Shown in pieces: positions 33,298 to 37,502 of a DNA stretch of 37,502 nucleotides. Every line of letters starts with the position of its first letter. Positions within the stretch are counted from its first letter, which is position 1. The position numbers were made by a program, and so were the translations under genes. The stretch is from assembly GCA_944381375.1 (NCBI GenBank), contig CALWKX010000013.1, positions 1-37,502 on the forward strand, read 5' to 3'. The stretch is from an uncultured Lachnospiraceae bacterium (GTDB lineage Bacteria > Bacillota > Clostridia > Eubacteriales > Anaerofustaceae). The notes beneath the pieces are model-generated. The model did no database searches. It saw only the letters and a program-made list of their open reading frames with translations, and had not been told where the DNA came from.

Positions 33298-34224
33298 ATG
33301 AAAGATATAACTTTTGATATTTTAAACAAGTATAAGATCAGAAAATCTGCCAGGCAAAAGATAGATTTTGAAACATACATAAAAAAGAGTCTTGAATCTT
33401 ATAATCTGAAGATAACTGTAGAAGAAAGCGGGCTTATAAAAAGCAGAAATATAATTATCGGAGATATCAGCAAAGCGCAAGTGATTATAGGAGCGCATTA
33501 CGATACTTGCGCTGTGCTCCCGTTTCCAAATATAATTACGCCTCAGCGTATGTGGATATATATTCTGTACCAGGTTTTATTGGCATCTGCAATGATAGTT
33601 GCCTCGGCAGCTTTCGCATTTATAACAGAATTGCTTATAAAAAATCATTATATATCAATTGCCGTTTATGTGGCGGTTCTTTTAAGTCTTATATTTTTAA
33701 TGATATTCGGAAAAGCCAATAAAAATAATTACAACGACAATACTTCCGGCGTAATTACTGTTGTGCAAACGGCGTTAAAATTAGAGGAACAGTATAAGTA
33801 TAAAGCAGCTTTTGTGCTGTTTGATAATGAAGAAAAAGGCTTGCTCGGCTCAATGCAGTTCGCAAAAAAGCATAAAGCTGATTTGAAAGACAAAGCCTTG
33901 ATCAATCTTGATTGTGTGTCTGATGGCGACAATATATTGATTATTCCTGATAAACATTTCAAAGCCGACTGCGTACTGATTGATAAGCTTAAATCAGTTT
34001 TTATTTCAACGAACGAAAAAAACATCATAATAAGTGAAAAAAAATATTTCTATCCGTCTGATCAGATGTCATTCAAAAAAACGCTTGGTATTGCTTCAAT
34101 GAAATATTCAAAGATTTTAGGTTTATATATGGATAAGATTCATACAGCAAAAGACACAGTTTTTGACGAACGCAACATAACGCTTTTGACAGATTCGCTC
34201 ATTAATTTTATAAAAATTATATGA
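33298..34224 (+). CDS. M28-family zinc peptidase with inserted membrane helices
   Basis: 308 residues. Zinc and catalytic residues fit family M28: IIGAHYDTC (His and Asp near 65-67), NDNTSG (Asp), FDNEEKGLLGS (Glu-Glu), INLDCVSDGD (Asp) and KIHTAKDT (His). Between the first two motifs two membrane helices are inserted (ILYQVLLASAMIVASAAFAF; ISIAVYVAVLLSLIFLMIFG), so the peptidase should be membrane-bound. The active site is probably on one fixed face. The ATG lies one base after the acyl ligase stop; a ribosome-binding site is poor, suggesting coupling. Confidence 0.86.
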   Translation: MKDITFDILNKYKIRKSARQKIDFETYIKKSLESYNLKITVEESGLIKSRNIIIGDISKAQVIIGAHYDTCAVLPFPNIITPQRMWIYILYQVLLASAMIVASAAFAFITELLIKNHYISIAVYVAVLLSLIFLMIFGKANKNNYNDNTSGVITVVQTALKLEEQYKYKAAFVLFDNEEKGLLGSMQFAKKHKADLKDKALINLDCVSDGDNILIIPDKHFKADCVLIDKLKSVFISTNEKNIIISEKKYFYPSDQMSFKKTLGIASMKYSKILGLYMDKIHTAKDTVFDERNITLLTDSLINFIKII

Positions 34225-34226
34225 AT

Positions 34227-34255
34227 GCAGCCGTGCAGTACGGTTGCTTTTATTT
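34227..34255 (+). terminator. Terminator after the M28 peptidase gene
   Basis: GCAGCCGT pairs with ACGGTTGC (one wobble) around GCAGT, followed by TTTTATTTTATT. Confidence 0.8.
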
Positions 34256-34351
34256 TATTGTTCAGATAATTAAGTTTTGATTATAAAATGAGCTTGTCAA
34301 AATAATTAATATAGTTTAGAATCTAAATATAAAAATAAGGAAGGATTAAAA

Positions 34352-35512
34352 ATGAAGGTTGTAAATATAATTGAAAAAACCATACCTTTCGGTACGAAAA
34401 TAGCAAACGCTTATGTTAATTTCAGCGCAATGACAGGCAGTGTTGTAGCTATTGTTACGGATGTAATCAAAAACGGCAAACCAGTTGTCGGATATGGATT
34501 CAATTCTATAGGCAGATATGCTCCTACAAGTATTCTGCGTGATCGTATGATTCCCAAATTAATGAATAACGACGATATTTACACAGAAGATAAGTCTAAT
34601 CTGGATCCGTTCAAAATCTATAATATTCTGAAAAGCAATGAAAAACCCGGAGGCCATGGCGACAGAGCTCATGCAGTAGGCGCTATAGATATGGCAGTAT
34701 GGGACACTGTGGCAAAAATCGAAGAAAAGCCTTTATACAAACTTCTTGCCGAACGGTATAACAACGATAATTATGATAAAGACATATATACTTATGCTGC
34801 AGGAGGGTATTATTATCCTGATAAAGGGATAGAGAAATTAAAAGAAGAATTAAAGTCATATTTGGATATGGGTTTTCGTGATGTGAAAATGAAAATCGGC
34901 GGCGCTGATCTCAAAACCGATTTAAAAAGAATCGAAGCTGCTCTCAGCGTTCTTGATAATGACGGATCCAGACTGATGGTTGACGTTAACGGACGTTTCG
35001 ATTTGATTCAGGCATTAGAGTGCGGAATCGCTATAAAAGATTACAACCTTAAATGGTACGAAGAGCCTTTGGATCCTCTGGATTTTTCATCTCATGCAGC
35101 TTTGGCTGAATATTACACGAAGCCTTTAGCAACCGGAGAAAACCTGTTTTCTTTCGAAGATATAAGAAATCTCATCAGACATGCTGGATTAAGAAGCGAT
35201 AGAGATTTTATTCAAATGGATTGTCCGTTAAGCTATGGTCTTTGCGAATACATGAAAGTTTTAAAATTTGTCAAAGACAGCGGTTGGAGTACTAGACGGA
35301 TGATTCCTCACGGAGGCCATCAGTTTTGCCTGCATATTGCTGCAGGTCTTAATCTTGGCGGTAATGAATGTTATCCGGGTGTGTTCCAACCATTTGGCGG
35401 TTTTGCTGACAGCGAGCCCGTTCGTGACAGCCGCGTTAAATTGCCCGACGCTCCTGGAATAGGTTTTGAACTGAAGGCCAATCTTTGGGATGTTATGAAA
35501 AATATTGTTTAA
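34352..35512 (+). CDS. Enolase-superfamily dehydratase, D(-)-tartrate dehydratase-like
   Basis: 386 residues; AAGGAAGG lies ahead of the ATG. It is a mandelate-racemase/muconate-lactonising-enzyme family member that resembles bacterial D(-)-tartrate dehydratase along its length: VVGYGFNSIGRY, NEKPGGHGDRAHAVGAIDMA, YAAGGYYYPDKG, KMKIGGAD and RMIPHGGHQFCLHIAAGLNL. Catalytic candidates are K181 in VKMKIGG and H320 in PHGGH; metal ligands are D211, E237 and E263 (VDVNGR, WYEEPLD, ATGENLF). It would convert D-tartrate or a related sugar acid to a keto acid. A different acid-sugar substrate is possible. It has its own transcript between two terminators. Confidence 0.86.
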   Translation: MKVVNIIEKTIPFGTKIANAYVNFSAMTGSVVAIVTDVIKNGKPVVGYGFNSIGRYAPTSILRDRMIPKLMNNDDIYTEDKSNLDPFKIYNILKSNEKPGGHGDRAHAVGAIDMAVWDTVAKIEEKPLYKLLAERYNNDNYDKDIYTYAAGGYYYPDKGIEKLKEELKSYLDMGFRDVKMKIGGADLKTDLKRIEAALSVLDNDGSRLMVDVNGRFDLIQALECGIAIKDYNLKWYEEPLDPLDFSSHAALAEYYTKPLATGENLFSFEDIRNLIRHAGLRSDRDFIQMDCPLSYGLCEYMKVLKFVKDSGWSTRRMIPHGGHQFCLHIAAGLNLGGNECYPGVFQPFGGFADSEPVRDSRVKLPDAPGIGFELKANLWDVMKNIV

Positions 35513-35534
35513 TGATGCATTATGTAGATTTTTC

Positions 35535-35564
35535 TTGACAATCTTATTGCAGTAATGGTACATT
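35535..35564 (+). promoter_or_regulatory. Promoter of the NCS2 permease gene
   Basis: TTGACA (35535-35540), 18 bp, TACATT (35559-35564). It begins only 23 bp after the stop of the dehydratase gene and gives a leader of about 110 nt. Confidence 0.55.
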
Positions 35565-35621
35565 AAATAAAATATATTTACCGTATAACAGGCTGCAAAG
35601 ATGAAATAAATAATAAAAAAT

Positions 35622-35652
35622 ATCCTGCCATGTATACGTCAGGATGTTTTTT
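35622..35652 (+). promoter_or_regulatory. Terminator-like hairpin in the NCS2 leader, possible attenuator
   Basis: ATCCTG-12 nt-CAGGAT followed by GTTTTTT, ending 12 nt before the GGAGG of the permease gene. Because a promoter lies upstream (35535), the hairpin stands between promoter and gene. I see no PyrR-binding consensus and no purine-riboswitch core. It may simply serve the upstream gene. Confidence 0.5.
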
Positions 35653-35679
35653 ATGAAAAAAAATGGAGGTAATTTGTCA

Positions 35680-37041
35680 ATGGACAAAGTAAAAAACGCA
35701 AAGAATATACCTGAAGGCGGTATATACGATGCAAGAACATTAGGTATTCCAAAAATGTTAGTGCTCGGTATTCAGCATATGTTTGCAATGTTCGGCGCCA
35801 CAGTGCTCGTGCCGATTATTACAGGTTTAAGTATTCAAGTAACGTTGATATGTGCAGGGCTTGGGACTTTACTGTTTCATGTATTCGGAAAGTTCAAGGT
35901 TCCTGCTTTTTTAGGTTCTTCTTTTGCTTTTCTTGGCGGTTTTACCTCTGTAAGCCTTCTTGATTCTGGAGTTTATGCAGGGCTTACAGAAGCTGAAAAG
36001 TTGCCGTACGCTTGCGGAGGTATTGTAGTCGCAGGCGCTATATATTTAATACTTGCTCTCATTATAAAAACAATCGGAATTAAAAAAGTCATGCGTTTTT
36101 TGCCTCCGGTAGTTACAGGTCCTATTATTATACTTATAGGTTTAACATTGGCTCCCAGTGCTGTGTCGAGTGTCACAACCAATTGGCTTTTAGCTTTTAT
36201 AACATTTGCAGTTATAGTTATTTGCAATATATGGGGCAAAGGCATGGTAAAAATACTGCCAATCCTTATTGGTATAGTGGTTTCCTATATTGCCGCCCTC
36301 ATTATGCAAGCTTGCGGAATGACTAATGCGGACGGAAGTGCGATAATTTCTTTTGCAGAAGTTGCGCAGGCTGATGTTGTTGGTTTGCCGCCATTCAAAT
36401 TGGCTAAATTTGATATAAGCGCAATCCTTATTATGGCTCCAATTGCTCTCGCAACCATGATGGAGCATATAGGAGATATTTCTGCAATCTCTGCCACAGT
36501 CGGCAAGAATTTCATTAAAGATCCTGGACTTCACAGAACGCTCTTGGGCGACGGGCTTGCTACTTCTCTGGCTGCGCTAGTAGGCGGACCGGCAAATACC
36601 ACATATGGCGAAAATACAGGCGTGCTTGCTCTTTCCAAAGTTTATGACCCTCGTGTGATAAGGATCGCGGCAGTATTTGCTGTTATATTATCTTTCAGTC
36701 CCAAATTCGCTGCTGTTATTCATTCCGTACCCACTGCTGTCATAGGCGGAGTATCATTTATCCTTTACGGGATGATTTCCGCAGTTGGCGTTCGAAACGT
36801 TGTTGAGAATAAGGTGGATTTTACAAATTCCAGAAACCTTATAATTGCGGCAGTAATATTAGTCAGCGGTCTTGGTTTTTCCAGCGGCATTTCTTTTACG
36901 GTCGGTTCTGCAAATATCACTCTTACAGGTCTTGCAATAGCAGCTTTGGCAGGTATTGTGCTTAACGCCGTTTTACCAGGCAAGGATTATGAATTTGGTG
37001 AAGATATACAAGGCGATACGTCAGTGAATTTTAAAGTCTGA
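35680..37041 (+). CDS. NCS2 family uracil/xanthine permease
   Basis: 453 residues from the ATG at 35680, chosen for GGAGG 10 bases upstream; frames from 35644 lack a site. About 14 membrane helices with the family motifs: VLGIQHMFAMFGATVLVPII, GSSFAFLGGF, MMEHIGDISAISATVG (TM8, the Glu that binds the base), and GGPANTTYGENTGVLALSKV (TM10 motif with the conserved Glu). It imports uracil or a related nucleobase with protons. The QHxxAM and NTxYGENxG motifs favour the uracil branch. It runs to 37041 and meets a mobile-element gene on the other strand. Confidence 0.93.
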   Translation: MDKVKNAKNIPEGGIYDARTLGIPKMLVLGIQHMFAMFGATVLVPIITGLSIQVTLICAGLGTLLFHVFGKFKVPAFLGSSFAFLGGFTSVSLLDSGVYAGLTEAEKLPYACGGIVVAGAIYLILALIIKTIGIKKVMRFLPPVVTGPIIILIGLTLAPSAVSSVTTNWLLAFITFAVIVICNIWGKGMVKILPILIGIVVSYIAALIMQACGMTNADGSAIISFAEVAQADVVGLPPFKLAKFDISAILIMAPIALATMMEHIGDISAISATVGKNFIKDPGLHRTLLGDGLATSLAALVGGPANTTYGENTGVLALSKVYDPRVIRIAAVFAVILSFSPKFAAVIHSVPTAVIGGVSFILYGMISAVGVRNVVENKVDFTNSRNLIIAAVILVSGLGFSSGISFTVGSANITLTGLAIAALAGIVLNAVLPGKDYEFGEDIQGDTSVNFKV

Positions 37042-37106
37042 TAAGAAATTAAAAAAAAGGCTTCTGCGAGGCAGCTCGTAATAAGACAGGTTTATAGCGT
37101 TTAGTA

Positions 37107-37145
37107 AGAACAGCGTGGCGTGAAGTCACGCTGTTCTGCTTTTTA
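37107..37145 (+). terminator. Hairpin between the permease and recombinase genes
   Basis: AGAACAGCGTG pairs perfectly with CACGCTGTTCT (11 bp) around 9 nt, followed by GCTTTTTA on the plus strand. It overlaps the stop codon of the convergent recombinase gene (37126-37128). It could end permease transcription, though it may belong to the mobile element. Confidence 0.65.
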
Positions 37146-37502
37146 CTGCGTGATTGACCATTTCTGTGATAATGCTTTCGGGTAGGAAACCGATACAGGC
37201 GAGGCTGATCCGTACATCCTGCACCCTATGTCCGCTGCTTTTGTCGGGAGCAGAAACATATACCTTGTTCACAAGATCATGCAGGACTGCCGGTGTCAGT
37301 TCCGTCAGCTCTGGGTATTTCTTCGCCCTACGGATGAACTGCTCAATGCTGTCCGCTTCTTCCTCCTGCTTGGCGATCTCTTGTTCCCAAAGCTGCATCT
37401 TTTCCGTCAGTTCTGCTTGCTCCTTCTCGTAATCAGCAGACAACTTTTGAAAGCGGCTGTCATTGATCTTGCCCGAAATATTGTCCTCATAAATCCGCTT
37501 GA
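37126..37502 (-). CDS. Large serine recombinase, C-terminal part (partial)
   Basis: The frame is open from the window edge to the TGA at 37126-37128 (125 codons), so the start is outside. It has a helical coiled-coil segment (KEQAELTEKMQLWEQEIAK, then EEADSIEQFIRRAKKYPEL) and the DUF4368-type end (LTPAVLHDLVNKVYVSAPDK, then SSGHRVQDVRISLACIGF). This is the C-terminus of TnpX/TndX-like site-specific serine recombinases, which excise and integrate clostridial transposons and conjugative elements. Its base composition is visibly richer in G+C than the host genes beside it. The element therefore lies to the right, and its left end should fall between 37041 and 37126. Confidence 0.88.
   Translation of the reverse strand, partial: KRIYEDNISGKINDSRFQKLSADYEKEQAELTEKMQLWEQEIAKQEEEADSIEQFIRRAKKYPELTELTPAVLHDLVNKVYVSAPDKSSGHRVQDVRISLACIGFLPESIITEMVNHAVKSRTA

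Noticed and set aside
35535-35680. PyrR-binding site or purine riboswitch ahead of the NCS2 permease gene
   Set aside because: The conserved PyrR-binding loop and the purine-riboswitch junction sequences are not present. Only a simple terminator-like hairpin is supported.

Overview
The window is AT-rich, low-GC DNA from a spore-forming member of the Firmicutes, most likely a gut-type Clostridia. The basis is the spoIIAA-spoIIAB-sigF and spoVAC-spoVAD-spoVAE sporulation genes, a SpoVB-like flippase, LytTR/DUF3021 and MacB-type ABC genes, and strong Shine-Dalgarno sites with many TTG/GTG starts. I cannot name the species from sequence alone.

Layout. 1-4545 is a decayed siphovirus-type prophage remnant on the minus strand: a DUF859 tail protein with frameshifts, a C-terminal scrap resembling a tape-measure protein, and a frameshifted tail hub protein. 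It is interrupted by a small plus-strand cluster of unknown genes, one of which appears to have an ATA codon where its start should be. The remnant stops directly against a tRNA-Thr(GGT) gene and its terminator. 4883-8990 is chromosomal: an HMA-like small protein, a SpoVB/MurJ-type flippase, rsmA, tRNA-Thr(CGT), tRNA-Trp(CCA), a NusG_II protein with a Gx-type transporter, and an orphan C-terminal fragment of a PII signalling protein. 9176-15771 is a tightly packed run: ACT-domain UPF0237, UPF0210, alanine/ornithine racemase-like enzyme, cysteine desulfurase, ThiI and a beta-CASP metallo-beta-lactamase nuclease. 15793-19744 is a MerR-like regulator followed by the forespore anti-sigma/sigma-F operon and the SpoVA channel genes for dipicolinate.

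19859-23987 (minus strand) holds a Cys-rich small protein, a large XRE-type regulator and a secreted fibro-slime/Cna-B surface protein. Two exceptional DNA structures lie here: a perfect 48-bp palindrome (20161-20208), and a GC-rich roughly 100-bp cloverleaf (21735-21835) with a 16-bp closing stem and three internal hairpins. 24301-26052 is a Na/Pi-cotransporter-PhoU fusion. About 26093-28044 is an acquired island bounded by imperfect direct repeats of about 60 bp and carrying a LytTR regulator with a DUF3021 partner. It is followed by a MacB-like ABC exporter and a broken DUF4234 gene.

31662-35512 may be a catabolic or acyl-activation set: an acyl-CoA-ligase-like enzyme, a membrane-inserted M28 peptidase and a D-tartrate-dehydratase-like enolase-superfamily enzyme. 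35680-37041 is an NCS2 nucleobase permease behind a possible attenuator. The right edge enters the C-terminal end of a large serine recombinase, so another mobile element begins there.

I found no CRISPR array, no rRNA and no obvious complete defence system. The strongest candidates for undescribed biology are the cloverleaf element next to the surface protein, the ATA-start small-gene cluster inside the prophage remnant, and the hairpin that carries the ribosome-binding site of the MerR gene heading the sporulation operon.
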